DNA of 35,915 nucleotides. Origin: Branchiostoma floridae. Taxonomy: Eukaryota; Chordata; Leptocardii; Amphioxiformes; Branchiostomatidae. The stretch spans positions 27,040,548 to 27,076,462 of the forward strand of contig NC_049983.1 of assembly GCF_000003815.2 (NCBI RefSeq). Reading direction: 5' to 3'. Under the pieces are notes generated by a model. That model had not been told where the DNA came from. It was given only the letters and a program-made list of their open reading frames with translations, and did no database searches. Each line of letters opens with the position of its first letter. The first letter of the stretch is position 1. Positions 1 to 11,029 of this stretch are shown here, one piece after another. The translations under genes were made by a program, and so were the position numbers.

Positions 1-77
1 CGTCCTTTGCCTTCAATGCCCATCCAGACTGGTGCTGATGTGTATGTTTCATATCTGATACCATCTATCATATACAG
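1..77 (+). other. Intron 3' end upstream of first visible exon of gene 1
   Basis: This stretch ends in a pyrimidine-poor acceptor (tatacag) directly before the exon at 78. It resembles 2762-2830, the intron end before the paralogous exon at 2831: both contain a GTATG...TTTCATATCTGAT core. The similarity shows that intron and exon were duplicated together. The 5' end of gene 1 lies outside the window. Confidence 0.6.
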
Positions 78-2435
78 CTACCTCGGGCCCCTGAGCAACA
101 AACACCAGACTCTAGTTCGAACCATGCCCAGCATCATCTCTATTGAGCCCTCCTCCGAACAAAGGCTTGTAGCCTCACCACCACAAGTGTTCTCCTTCAA
201 ACCAGCACCCCCACCCTCCTCCCAGTGCTCGATAGACAGCACACTGCAGACCACAAGGTAGGCAGCAACACCTAACTATTCAAGCTGAATCATCAAATAC
301 TGACTAAGAGACTATTTTACTAACACTAGTTCACCTATGTCCACATAGTAACCTATATTAGTGTCTTAAAAAATGGGACATTTAGGATATCAGTCAATGG
401 ACAGTAGTTTCAATTTAATCTTGTTCTTACTCACCTGCTAAGGTTTAAGAGAAGAAAAGAGGTGACCATTCCTTAAAATTGTAACTACCCCCCCCCCCCC
501 CCCCCCAGGTGCAATGGTGGTGGCGACTTGGAGCTGGATGCATTTGAGGTAGTTCGCCTGGAGTCAGAACTGGTAGCAGAACGGCTGTAAGTATTTAGCA
601 AACAAAGTAAAAATTGTCAAATTTAACCCTCCGCATGCTATTAGGTGGTTACTGCATGGGCACCACTTAAATTTCTCAAGTTAACAATGACAGATAAAAG
701 TCTTTTCTTCATCATCATAAATAAATAAACCTTTCTACAAGTGATCTTACCAACTTTTATCTCTCCTTGCAGGCTCCTTGAAGACTTGACCCATGCGAAT
801 AAGAGGTAAGAGGTGTCCCCGAGATGGGCATGTTATGTTCAAAGTTTATGTTCAAGTAACTTGTATCATTCTATTGTACTAAAAATGGTGCTTAGGAATA
901 TCAAGTCGATAGACTGAGGCTTCAATTTTGATGATATTTTAATTTGAAACCACCGTTTTTCATTTAATGATGATAATATACACAATAGTTTGTTTTCTTA
1001 GGCTCAGTTCTTGACAGCTTTTTTTGTATCTTCCCTTCAGCCTGAAGGCAGACCTGGACAAGGCGCAGAAAAAGTAAGTGAAAACACCACCAGTTATATT
1101 ACAACCTTGTTGCTCTCAAATGGATACACTTGTTCTCTCTACTTCCTCTTGAGTTAACTCCATCTTTCAAGAAGGGACTTTCCAAATGAAGATACAAAAT
1201 ATCTATTAGCTGTTATATACATTGTTGACCTTTCCTCCAAGTGTTACATTGAAGCTGTGTTTGTTTTAATACTATGCAGATACAGCAGCACAAGGGCAGA
1301 TCTCTTGGACAAGGACAACGAGATCAAAGATCTTCACACACAGCTAGAATGGTAGGTCAAAAATCCTCAGGTTCTTATTATTATTACTTTTTATTTAAAG
1401 ACTTTCTAAAGATTTGATTTGATTTGATTTATTCGGCTGTATAATCATGAGAAATACAGCCACGGCTACCCAACTAGCAAGATAAGGAAACTGTACAGTA
1501 AACAAGTACCTGTATCTATCTCTGTAGACTGTAGACGCTATTCTAGACCCTCTAATAATAAATAAACAGTTTCCTTCCTTAGCGTCAGTTCTTGACGTTT
1601 TTTTTTTTTTTTTTTGTATCTTCCCCTTCAGCCTGAAGCAAGACCTTGACACGGCACAGAAAAAGTAAGTTAAAAAATTACCGGTTATATTAGAACCTTG
1701 CTGCTCTGAAATGGGTACACTTCGTTTGTTGTTGCTTATCATATAGAAATTATGGATAGAATATAATTCTGAAAAGTAGAAATAGGGAGCAGCAGTCCTT
1801 GTATCTTTGCCAGGAATGGTCCAGGTTTGATGCATCTCAAACGTTTCTTCCAACAGGATCGCTGCGCAGACTAACATCGCTGAAATGCTCCAAATGGAAA
1901 AAGACGTCTTGTTGGCTGAACAGAGAGAGTGAGATATTTTTGTTTCTTGTTTCCTGATACAGTCAAAGTTTATTTTAAGATGGGGTGCAGTAGTTGTCGT
2001 ATCTTAGATAATGCCAAGATTCATTGGTTCCTGATGATTGCCTCTGAGAAAACTGTGAAACTCTGAGAAAGAAAAGGAGGACCTCCTGGCCAAACAGAAA
2101 GATTTTTTGTTTGTAGTTTCCTGATACAAAGTTTAGTTTTAAGATGGGGTGCAGTAATCAAATTATGAATCTTTAAATATTGCCAAGATTGGTTGGTTCA
2201 ATGAATTCCAAATAAGTTGCTGAAACTCTGAGAATGGAAAAGGAGGATCTCCTGGCCAAACAGAAAGATAGTCAGAGATATTTTTGTTTGTATGTAAAAA
2301 GTTTAATTTTGTCTTTTGAAGTTTAAGTCATCCCAACATTTCCTCAAACAGGGTGGCTGAGCAGACCACCATCGCCGCCAACTGGTTAAAGACAAAAAAT
2401 GACGCCTTCCTGGCCAAGCAAAGAGACCTAAAACA
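78..2435 (+). repeat. Gene 1 exon cassette 1
   Basis: Exon order is: linker exon starting YL (180 nt); a CNGGGDLELDAFEVVRL exon (78 nt) behind a run of 19 C; 33-nt LLLEDLTHANK; 33-nt SLKADLDKAQK; 72-nt; 33-nt CLKQDLDTAQK; 72-nt; and an 84-nt exon. The exons at 1041 and 1632 are copies of each other, and their similarity continues about 50 bp into the downstream introns (accagttatatta / accggttatatta). The set corresponds to cassette 2 at 2831-4632. Confidence 0.7.
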
Positions 2436-5400
2436 GTGAGATATTTTTCTTTGTTGACGACTTTGTTGTAATGATCAAGTCTCTCACACTGCACACTGAC
2501 CTGAGTGATGTGTGGGAGAAGATGGATTGAGTCATGTGATGAAAGAGTTGATACATCTAATGGAGAAACACCAGTTTACCTTTATCCACTGGTAACCTAT
2601 ATTCGTTGGCTGTTGTATTGAAAAACAAAGTAGTTAGGAATATCATATCAACGGAGAGTAGTTTTAATTTATGCTGTTTTAGTTCTACATATTAGCTTAA
2701 GTCCCTGTGATGTTGAGTTAAGAGGGCCATGCAGCTTTGTCTTACACTTCAATACCCTGGTCCAGCTGGTACTCATGTGTATGACTTGTTTCATATCTGA
2801 TGTCTGACATATCAATTTCATCATCTACAGGTACCTAAGTAGTCATCACGTGAACACCCCAAAACCTCACAGAAACACCGCAGAACCACCACAGATCACC
2901 AGGTAGGCTATCAAAGACTGACTGAGATGCTTTTTAACTACTTAAACCAAAATGATACAAAAGATCATCTATGGTGGAATCATATCTTACATGATTTCTG
3001 TATTAATTTCCCTTCAATTTTCTCATCATTCAGTATTTGTCAACTTCCTAAAGCTAATAATGCCTTACATATAATTTTAGCTGCAAATATGCTTGAAAAC
3101 ACATTAAATTTTCTTCTTATTCTAATATTCAAGACAAGCTTCCTCTTAAAGAAAAAGGATTCTATAGAGTTGTAACCAAAATGAAATCCCTACAACCCCC
3201 CCCCCCCCTCTAGGTGCCCCCAACACTGTGCTGGTGGTGATGACCTCAAGACAGATGCCTTTATTACAATATCCTTGGAGGCACAACTCATCGCTGAGAG
3301 ACTGTGAGTACACAGCAAACTAAGTAGAAACTATCAAATCTAAGCACAGTATGTACATTGACATATGATCAGATGATTTACATAAAACTATTTCTATATC
3401 TTAAGCACATCATCATCAGGGGTTAACATAAAAAAGTTTCTATATCTAAGCTCATCATCTTCATCTTTGGTAGACGTGCTTACATGCGACTGGGTTATAC
3501 CGAGTCTTACTGGGTGACATCCCCTTTCGTTAACTGATTACAAGACGGGGATGCATCAGGTCTTGTTATTAACTAATATCAATTCCTCCTCTCCCAGTCA
3601 TGCATTGAAGCTGTGTTTGTTTAATATTTTGAAGGCACAATGACGCCAGAGACCATCGAATAATGGAGCTTAAGACCCAACTAGTCAGGTAGGTCAACAA
3701 TCCTCTGGTTCTTTCTGCTTCCACTCAATCTAGCTTGATCTTTTGAAAGAAGAACTTTCCAAATATGAACAAACAATAAGTGATCATTATAGACATATGA
3801 TTGTAGGCATTGCTCTATACCCTTTGTATGCAACAATTTATATATATGCTTAAAATATTGTAACGACTGTTATTGATTGTTTTCTGTTCATGTCAAATTT
3901 TATTTGCGTTGCCCTTTTTATCTCTGTCAGTAGCACTAGCCCTTTGTAATAGCCACAGGCTAGTTGGGCAGCCTTGATTCTGGGTGTTAACGAACAAACA
4001 AATAAATAAATGAAATTCGGATCTCTTCTTTTTTTGAGAAAGTGCTGACCTAAAACAGTGTTGAGTTTTTTTTTCAACTTCTTGACGGCCATTCTGTATT
4101 CTCATCTTCAGCCTGAGGGCAGAGTTGGACAGGGAGCACCAGAAGTAAGTTGAACCACTGCCGCTAGTTTTCACACTTACGTTGATCTGAAAGTGTAACT
4201 TTAAGGCCCTTTGAAATCAAGCATTTTTCTCCTTACTCCGCAACTATGATTATTGTAGTATATAATTTATTCATTAAACTTATACACATGTAGGTTTGCC
4301 CAAAATATACAAAATGGGAACGTTATTAATTTTGGGATCATGGTTGTTGATCTTGAGAGAATGATGTAGCCTCGCAAACATATTGTTTCATTATAAACCT
4401 TCCATTTCACACTTTTTGTACACTGCACATTGCACAGCATGGCACACTCTTGCTCTTAAAAACAAATGACTGTCTATTCATTTGTTTGTATTTTAAACTT
4501 CAATTTATCCAAAATAATTTCCTCCAACAGCGTTGTCCACGAAACCCAACTGGCAACTGATCTGAAGAAAGAAAATACCACCCTGGCCCAGCAGAAACAG
4601 AGATATTTTTGCTTGTTGTTGGAGTTAAGAGAGTGAGACATTTTTGTTTCTAATTGCTTGTACCAACTTTAAGTTTAATGAAAGAAGGGGTCCTTCTATT
4701 TTTGCTGCTTGCTGCTTCTTGTTCTCTTGCAAACCATTTAGCAAGTTGTTCTCAGCAGCCCAACTGAGGTGCTGATGACATTGTTGTATTGGTCTGCCCT
4801 CTCATATGAGAGTCATAGCGCTCATCTGTTATGGTGATGCATTTCTCTCTGCTGGCACCCAACCAGACTAAATGCTTGTTTGTTTTTAACTTACAGGAAA
4901 GTGTTGGACATGCAGAAGGAAATAAACAGGTTTGTGAACTCTCTTGATCTTTTATCTTTAATTATTTATTAGACTAAGTCTGGTTCCTAATTGTCAACAC
5001 TTTGCTCCAGAGCTGTTGATCTTTCATCATTATTCATTAAAGTGTGTTTCCTAATTGTAAAAATTTTGGTCCAGAGTTCTTGCATCTACTGTAATTTTCT
5101 TTGTTTTTGCTCAGACAAGAGAAACACGACCTGAAACGGAGAAAAGCAGAGGCCACAAAAGCCACCAAGACCAAAAGGTATCACACAGACAATTAATTGA
5201 GGTTTACATTATATATTACCAAGTTTAAATTGGACATCTTTCGACATTTCTAGTGACATAAAATCCTGCATATCTTAAGCTGTGGAAAACCATGTACAGT
5301 GCCATATCAGGAACACAGTGATCCTCACAGCAATAGTAACAGTATCCATGGAGGTTTACATTATATAAGTTTAGATTTGATTTAGACATTTAGTAAGTGA

Positions 5401-8400
5401 CACAAATCATGCATATCTAACCCTGTGCAAAACCACATTCAGTGTCGTATCAGGAACACTTTGATAACAAAGCCTTTCTCACTCCTCACAGAGAGCTGGC
5501 CCAAATGTCCCAGGACAGATCAGTGTAAGTATTCCAGGACTTGTACTTTGGAAAAAAGTTCAGAATCTTCAAGTAATTTTCACATGCATCCTGAGTCCTA
5601 CATTATACACAATGATGATGTTTTAGATTTCCCTTTAACTGTAGAAAAAATTCATTCCACGACATGATGCTATTGTTTCAGCTGTAGAATTGATGTAAAA
5701 AGTTTGTTCAGAACACAAAGTTTTTAGATTAATAAAATTGTCTTTTCTCCATCATCATCTTTATTTTATCCCTATTTTCTTATGACCTTCCTACAACTTA
5801 CAAGTGATCTTATCACCTTTTCTATGACCTTTTGTAGTCTTATCGAAGAGCTGAGTGCTGCGAATATGAGGTAAGAGATGTCCCCAAGATGGGCATGAAA
5901 CAGGTCAAAGTTAATCTTTGAGTAGCCTATAATGTATATCTATTGTGCTAAAAAAAAATACAGAGTTGACAGACTGAAGTTTCAGACTTGAGTGTTTTGA
6001 CAATATTTCAATTTGAAACCACACTGACTGTTGTTTAAGAGCTTTGTATGTGGAGTGACTCAGGTAGAGAATTGGGCTCGGAATCTATAGGATGAGTTTG
6101 ATACAAAAATGAGTAAAACATAGAAAAACTAGAAGTAGTTGTAAATATAGTTTGTATGTCATTGTTTTTACATAAAGTCCAGGAAGATATTATGTATTTA
6201 TTATGTACATTAGCTGATGGACTGAATGAAGCACCATTCAAATGTATGCAAGGAATTCAGCAAGTTTTGAGCAACTTTCAAAGGACATTTTGGTTAATAA
6301 TTACATGCTTGATGCATGCATGCAGCTTAAAGGAAGGTGCGGTAGGTGTAATAATTAATGAGATTATAAGCATGTGCAGAAACTCCTAACCTTTGCCCTT
6401 TAACCCCTCTACAGCCTTGCCAGAAGAGCACTAGAAATAGAGGCCCTCAAGTCCAGACTTGCTATACTGGAAGGTGGCGGATTCTGGGTGCCGTGCAAGT
6501 AAGTTAGTTTTATGTCCAACTCACATATCAGAACTTTTCCTTTAAATTCTTTCTTTACCCTCCTGCCATTGATCCAAGGAATATCCTCTCAGGTCATGTA
6601 ACCAGCTTTATTGTTACAGGTGCGAGGACATCGAGTGGAGTGATCCAGAACAGGAGGCCGCCCTAAAAAGGTAAATATCTGTCAGTTGAGAAATCGGCTC
6701 AAACCTCTCTCATGTCTCAGCACCAAGGACAGCACTGTAATAACAAACAGTACCAAAAGAAATCAAAGCACAGCATAAAATATCCGGCACTATGACTCAG
6801 ACCGACTGCATTGAATCACATTCTGTAAATGCAGAAATATTCGCGGTGGATTAATGTTCGCGGTTTTTGCGGTAAACACTTCACCGCGAACTTAAAACCA
6901 CCGCGAACTTTCTGTTATGGTATTAGACTGCAGTCTATGGTGTTACCACGAACTTAAATCCTCCGCGAAAAGTTCCTTTTCCAGCTTCAGCAAAATTAAA
7001 TCCCCGCGAACTTAAATGCATTTACAGTACCTTATTGATGTTCAGCCTAACCCAGACCAGGGCAGGGTGGTGTTTATCAGCTTCCTCCACCCCATGTACC
7101 TCTGTAGACCCTAATTATTCTTACCACTGAGTCTCATCATGAAGGATGTTGGTTTGTTGATACAGATAATGTTTCTGAACAGGAATCATATGGGTATTTT
7201 AGTCTGTGTTATGCAAAATCCGCTTTTTGGGGTTGTAACTCACTCCGGGCTCCTCAAAATGTTTGACATGCCTCTACAGTATAAGCACAGTTTTATCAAG
7301 TTGTGGATTTTTAAGGTTCTAGTTTTGTGAGTGAGCTTTAACTTAAGAAGATTTGAGGGTGGGGAATGTTAATAAAAACTACCAATGAGAGGCCGGTATT
7401 GAAGTCACTATGGCAACTCATGGAAAACAGATAAACAGAACAGAAACGTTCTACAAACATTGCATAAGCTGCGTAACTATAAGCCCAAACTCTGAAACAG
7501 TAGAACATCTAGTTAGTAACCAGTTCCCCAGTTGTACAGGTAAGTTGTCTCAAAAGAGTCTCTGGGGCAGATCAGTCAGATGGCCGCACCAGAAGTGCCA
7601 CTTAGTCACTTACTCATACACTGCTATGGTACTGCTATCATTTTCCATGCAATCAGACTAAAATTCTCTTCTTTTTTTAATCATTTACAGAAAAGTGGAG
7701 GCACTGGAAAATCAGCTGAGAAGGTTTGTAAACTCTCTTCTTTTGTTTCATTATTTTTGGGATGTTCTTATAGCTTCATACCTTCAAGGAACACTTGCAC
7801 TGAGGCACATTATAGATGACTCATTTGTGTCAATTTCTTACAGAACAAAGAGCGATAGAGAAGAAAAGGAGGCGCGCTTGGAGAAAGTGCAAAAGTAGGC
7901 AACACTTTGTATGTTCATTTGCTATCTGTGTGTTGTTCATGGCTATCTTTTGTCTTCTCAACTTTGTTTGCATCCTGTTATGAAGCTGTAAGGCATTTTT
8001 GGTCCTGATAAATCTGGTTCCAACATTTAACCATTAATATTTAGTTGCAACATTTGATGGTGCAGTGGACCCCCGTGGACATTTTAGATTCATAAACAAC
8101 ATTGTAGGCATTTTTGGAAATCTAGTTTCAATTGGGTTTCCAGAAAAGCTGGTCTACCAAGGCAATAGAATTGAAATTTTCATAAGAGGCAAAACATAAC
8201 CTGGATATATTGCCTAATATGCAATTATGCAGCAAGTATCAACGATTTTTTCATGTAATTTCAAGACAGAATGAATTTGAATATATGCTTGTATTTCAGG
8301 CTTAATAAAAACTTTGTATACAAGTTGATAATGATAAAATCATCTCAACTTAAACATATAATCAAGATGTTCAATTCCTATTGTAACATTCAATAAACCT

Positions 8401-9343
8401 TCTTAAGATTCTCCTCCATCCTATCCTGCTTTATCTTCAGCACACTTATGATCGTACTCTAGTAGACTTTCCCTTAGAAGAAACTTGACTATGTGTGCTA
8501 ACTTTCACATCCTCCTCCTAGAAGTGGCTTGATTATGACTGTAACTAACAGCAAGTTTGTTTCCCTGTAGTTTGTGTGAGCAGCTCCAGAACTCCAACAA
8601 CAGGTGAGAAATGTTTGTGATTTTGTGATCAGGGTGTCTTGGGAGTTCATTGCTGTTTCTCCATTCCTTTACCACTTTTTAAAAATTCTCAACACACTAT
8701 GTAAGTCCCATGATTTCCTCAACATTTGGCAGTTAAGAGGGCACCTCACTGGACTAAAGAACATTGGTGGCATCCCTGCAATCTAAACTGAATTTGACAT
8801 TATAGTGGGAATATCATGCAAAATGTACAAGAGTATGACTCTCTCTCTCTCAGCTCGGCTTCCAGAACGAAGACAAGTATGACTAAGAAGACAACAAAAA
8901 TGCACAAAGTGTGAAAAGAATTACGTTGATCACTCTTCAAATCGCCTAGCCTCACCGACAACGCCAACGTAACACAGCTGCAGCTGGGATACGTTGGCAT
9001 TGACCTTTACTATTGCTAGCAAGAAAAAACCTTGTACCCATTTAACTTTCCACAACACCAATCCTGTTTTTCTCTCCTGTCCCTCCTCAGACCTCCTGAC
9101 TCCACCGTTGGACCCGTCAACCAACCAGCCGACCCCGCCACACCCGTGCCGCGGCCGGTACTCAGGGTATACCCGGCAGATGGTCCGCCATTTGCAATCG
9201 ACGCCAGCCTCTACCAGACCGAGACGTCACTCCCGGCAGGAATCACATACACCTCCACGGTCGCGGTCAGGGGTCAGACCACCACCTTCACCGTGACCTC
9301 TGACCGCGACCTCAAGGTGGTTCAGTACATCGACGGGGGTTAG
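78..9343 (+). CDS. Gene 1: modular coiled-coil protein, 24 exons visible, 5' partial
   Basis: Exons were placed by reading frame and GT-AG sites: 78-257, 509-586, 773-805, 1041-1073, 1280-1351, 1632-1664, 1857-1928, 2352-2435, 2831-2902, 3214-3303, 3635-3688, 4112-4144, 4531-4632, 4897-4929, 5115-5177, 5492-5524, 5838-5870, 6415-6498, 6620-6670, 7691-7723, 7844-7894, 8571-8603, 8854-8910, 9091-9343. They join into one open frame of about 552 residues ending at TAG 9341-9343. Every junction splits a codon after its second base (phase 2), so every internal exon is a multiple of 3. The product is rich in Glu, Lys, Leu, Gln and Ala with heptad/hendecad-like spacing, so a long cytoplasmic coiled-coil rod is likely. 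I saw no signal peptide or membrane segment. I do not recognise the family. A Pro/Ser-rich linker (exon 78-257) precedes the first rod. The donor at 8911 is weak; the other donors are good. Confidence 0.8.
2030..2280 (+). pseudogene. Two decayed exon copies inside a gene 1 intron
   Basis: About 2058-2099 and 2218-2270 repeat the second half of the exon at 1857-1928 (pattern: GAA, ACT/ATG, CTG/CTC, then GAAAAGGAGGA, CTCCTGGCC, AAACAG), with the same downstream intron motif (GTTTCCTGATACA...AAGATGGGGTGCAGTA). The 2058 copy has a frame-breaking base loss. The 2218 copy still reads AETLRMEKEDLLAKQK, but its acceptor is not in the right phase and its donor GT has become TAGT. Neither can be spliced in the conserved phase. 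They are remnants of local tandem duplication. Confidence 0.65.
2831..4632 (+). repeat. Gene 1 exon cassette 2 (copy of cassette 1)
   Basis: Matching exons are: 2831-2902 to 78-257 (both open with YL after a similar intron); 3214-3303 to 509-586 (CxxxCAGGDDLKTDAF against CNGGGDLELDAF, both ending in a LIAERL/LVAERL-type sequence and both behind a poly-C acceptor tract); 3635-3688 to 1280-1351; 4112-4144 to 1632-1664 (SLRAELDREHQ against CLKQDLDTAQK); and 4531-4632 to 1857-1928 or 2352-2435. No copies of the 773 and 1041 exons were found in this cassette. Confidence 0.65.
4531..4632 (+). CDS. Gene 1 exon extended into former intron
   Basis: This 102-nt exon starts like its paralogs (ETQLATDLKKENTTLAQQ). 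Where those end in CAGAGAGA followed by the donor GTGAGATATTTTTGT, it reads straight through CAGAGATATTTTTGCTTGTTG and ends 30 nt later at a new GAGAGTGAGACATTTTTG donor. The extra codons give a Phe/Cys/Leu-rich stretch (RYFCLLLELR) unlike the rest of the rod. The frame and phase 2 exit are kept. The extension is read from the sequence; use of the new donor is inferred. Confidence 0.6.
4897..8603 (+). CDS. Gene 1 central and distal rod exons, five of them 33 nt
   Basis: These exons carry the protein from the second cassette to the C-terminal tail. The 33-nt units encode EKVLDMQKEIN (4897), RELAQMSQDRS (5492), VLIEELSAANM (5838), RKVEALENQLR (7691) and NLCEQLQNSNN (8571). Between them are a Lys/Arg-rich 63-nt exon (5115), an 84-nt exon ending GGGFWVPCK (6415) and two 51-nt exons (6620, 7844). 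The 5838 exon is a copy of the 773 exon including the donor-side intron (GTAAGAGNTGTCCCC.AGATGGGCATG). The 4897 and 7691 exons share the unusual donor GTTTGT.AACTCTCTT. Exon shuffling therefore extends beyond the two cassettes. Confidence 0.7.
6671..7690 (+). other. 1.0 kb intron of gene 1 carrying a MITE
   Basis: The intron lies between the 51-nt exon (6620-6670) and the 33-nt exon (7691-7723). Apart from the MITE at 6832-7029 I see no coding signal; short open frames at 7139-7661 have no splice support. Confidence 0.5.
6832..7029. mobile_element. MITE with CTGTAAATGC terminal inverted repeats and CGCGAA motifs
   Basis: The left end reads CTGTAAATGCAGAAATATTCG and the right end, reversed, reads CTGTAAATGCATTTAAGTTCG. 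The roughly 200-bp interior has several CGCGGT/CGCGAA motifs in inverted arrangement and no ORF. The form is that of a non-autonomous DNA transposon. I cannot assign a superfamily because a clear target-site duplication is not visible. Confidence 0.65.
8854..9343 (+). CDS. Gene 1 C-terminal exons
   Basis: Exon 8854-8910 (57 nt) encodes a Ser/Thr/Lys-rich segment (SSASRTKTSMTKKTTKM). If its weak donor at 8911 (AAAGT|GTGAAA) is used, the phase 2 frame passes into 9091-9343. That exon encodes a Pro-rich linker (NQPADPATPVPRPVLRVYP) and then a beta-like tail (ITYTSTVAVRG, TTTFTVTSDRDLKVVQYIDGG is its end in parts) to TAG 9341-9343. If the donor is skipped, translation stops at TGA 8912-8914, giving a short alternative C-terminus. 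The tail has no coiled-coil character and I do not recognise it. Confidence 0.6.
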
Positions 9344-9973
9344 GTTAAGAAAAAAACTAGGTCACTGAGTGTTATGTTATGTAGTAATGTTGACATGTGC
9401 ACATGTGATCGTTATGTATGATTGTATGTTAACCGGATGTACTATGTACGTATGTAATACATTTTATGTAATATCCAGTTTGTCATTATGTGCAAGGACC
9501 TCCTTGTTATGTGTAACAACCGATGATCAGGTTTCAGGATCCTGCTAAAGGACTCAAATCAGCGCAGATATATATATATATAGTTGTCATGATGATTTCA
9601 TCATTTCATTCACATGCTTTTTCTGTATTGGGGATTAATGAAGTAATCTGTAATAATATAATGAGAAACCTCCTAAAGGAGCAGATATGGTCGTGATGAC
9701 CACTATAATAATTTACACTTCAAGAAACTGGTGCGATTTGGAAAGAAAATAGAAATGGCTGAGCGGCTGATATCCATTGGTGGAAGGCATCTGAACAGGG
9801 ACTACCGTGTAAGTAACAACAAAGTCTACAGTCAAACAGGTTTTTTATTAGATTTTGGTCATTAGAATTGTTAAGAAATATTTTGAAATCTTTTTTTCTA
9901 CAATTAATTTCCATTACATTTTGGCTGATAATTTTAATTGATTTTATTTCCTTTTGTTTAGCCCTGCATTGCT
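9344..9973 (+). other. Gene 1 3' flank / 3' UTR, AT-rich
   Basis: The sequence is AT-rich with a (TA)n tract near 9570-9582 and no clear AATAAA close to the stop; the first good AATAAA is at 10409-10414. A short frame with ATG 9755 and a GTAAGT donor after a GGRHLNRDYR reading looks exon-like but has no partner. Confidence 0.35.
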
Positions 9974-10190
9974 GAGAGTTGTGGATGGTCTCGCTGTTTG
10001 GCGTGGCTTCTCTCTAGTTCCTGGTGCCTGGCAGCAGCGTTACACCGGCTCAGCCTATGCCAGCTGCTCCCACTATACCACAAAAACACAAAAAAAATGG
10101 AGATGCTGGACAAATTGGAGTAATGCTGCTGCCAGGCACTATTGAACTAGAGAGGAGTCAAGCAACTCAGCAAAACCATCCATAACTTTT
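9974..10190. repeat. Long imperfect hairpin (arms about 60-70 bp)
   Basis: The arm 9983-10043 pairs with 10120-10181: GGATGGTctCGCTG...CTCTCTAGTTC...TGCCTGGCAGCAGCgTTAC against its reverse complement with scattered mismatches. The match extends outward over AGTT(G/A)TGGATGG. The spacer is about 76 nt with an A-rich centre. It is either a MITE that has lost recognisable ends or a foldback element. Confidence 0.6.
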
Positions 10191-11029
10191 AAGCATTTGG
10201 CAAATCTAAATTTTCTTTCCCAGTTATGGTATTGTTTAATTTTGTTTGTTTTTTCAACAGTTTTTGACATATAAAAATTTCACATCATCAAACCACAAGA
10301 AAAAAATTCTGGAACTTGTCAAAAAGTTTTATACTATATAAAACAAACCACTATCTGTTTGACAGTTAGTAAGTGTAGTCGGTTACATTACAATGGTAGA
10401 GCCCCTGAAATAAAGACCAGGAACAGGGATCATTAAAATCTGATGCCCCTAAACCCGCCATGCATGCATGCTGCCTAGTATGCTCGTAGAGTGCTATTGT
10501 AAAAAAGAATCTCACCAGTTTGTGTGTGTAATAGACATTAGACTTATATTAAATGCCTTAAACTGCTACAGATACTTAAGTACATGTAGTTTGGAGGAAG
10601 TTCATTGGTCTTATTGTGCAATTCTAAAGATGTCAAGCCATGCAATCACAGGAAGTAGACTATTTTATGCCTAAACTTTGGAGGAGAAACATTTATTGTA
10701 AATATCAACATACAGATATATGGCACATGTAAAGATTAGTGATATCTTCATGTGAAATGGTTGTTCTTCCGAACCTGCAGTTTTTAGTCTGTGAAACAAG
10801 ATGTCACTGTCCAGTGTAAATTTGTATGTATATATATATAGATATTTTAAGAGAGACTTCTAGTATATATATTATATTTTATTTTTCAAATGAAATGATA
10901 CCTATAATGATTGTATTATACACCAATACATGTACACTGTGTGACCTTACAAAAGTTTCTGTCTTTAATTTGTGTTTTCAATGATTTTCTAAAACTGTAC
11001 TTGCATCATCATCATATCTCACTTTAGTG
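10191..11029. other. Intergenic, AT-rich, nothing recognised
   Basis: Only low-complexity TATATA tracts (near 10830-10880) and a possible AATAAA at 10409-10414 were seen; no coding exon could be supported. Confidence 0.4.

Noticed and set aside
1395-1877. 160-codon - strand frame overlapping gene 1 exons
   Set aside because: Runs over intron, exon and poly-T sequence with no domain; the + strand exons explain the region.
2927-3175. 82-codon + strand frame in a gene 1 intron
   Set aside because: Low-complexity AT-rich intron sequence between two well-supported exons, no splice compatibility in phase 2.
9741-9809. Exon-like frame with a GTAAGT donor downstream of gene 1
   Set aside because: No acceptor or downstream partner exon, and an RNRDYR-type sequence I cannot place; left as intergenic.
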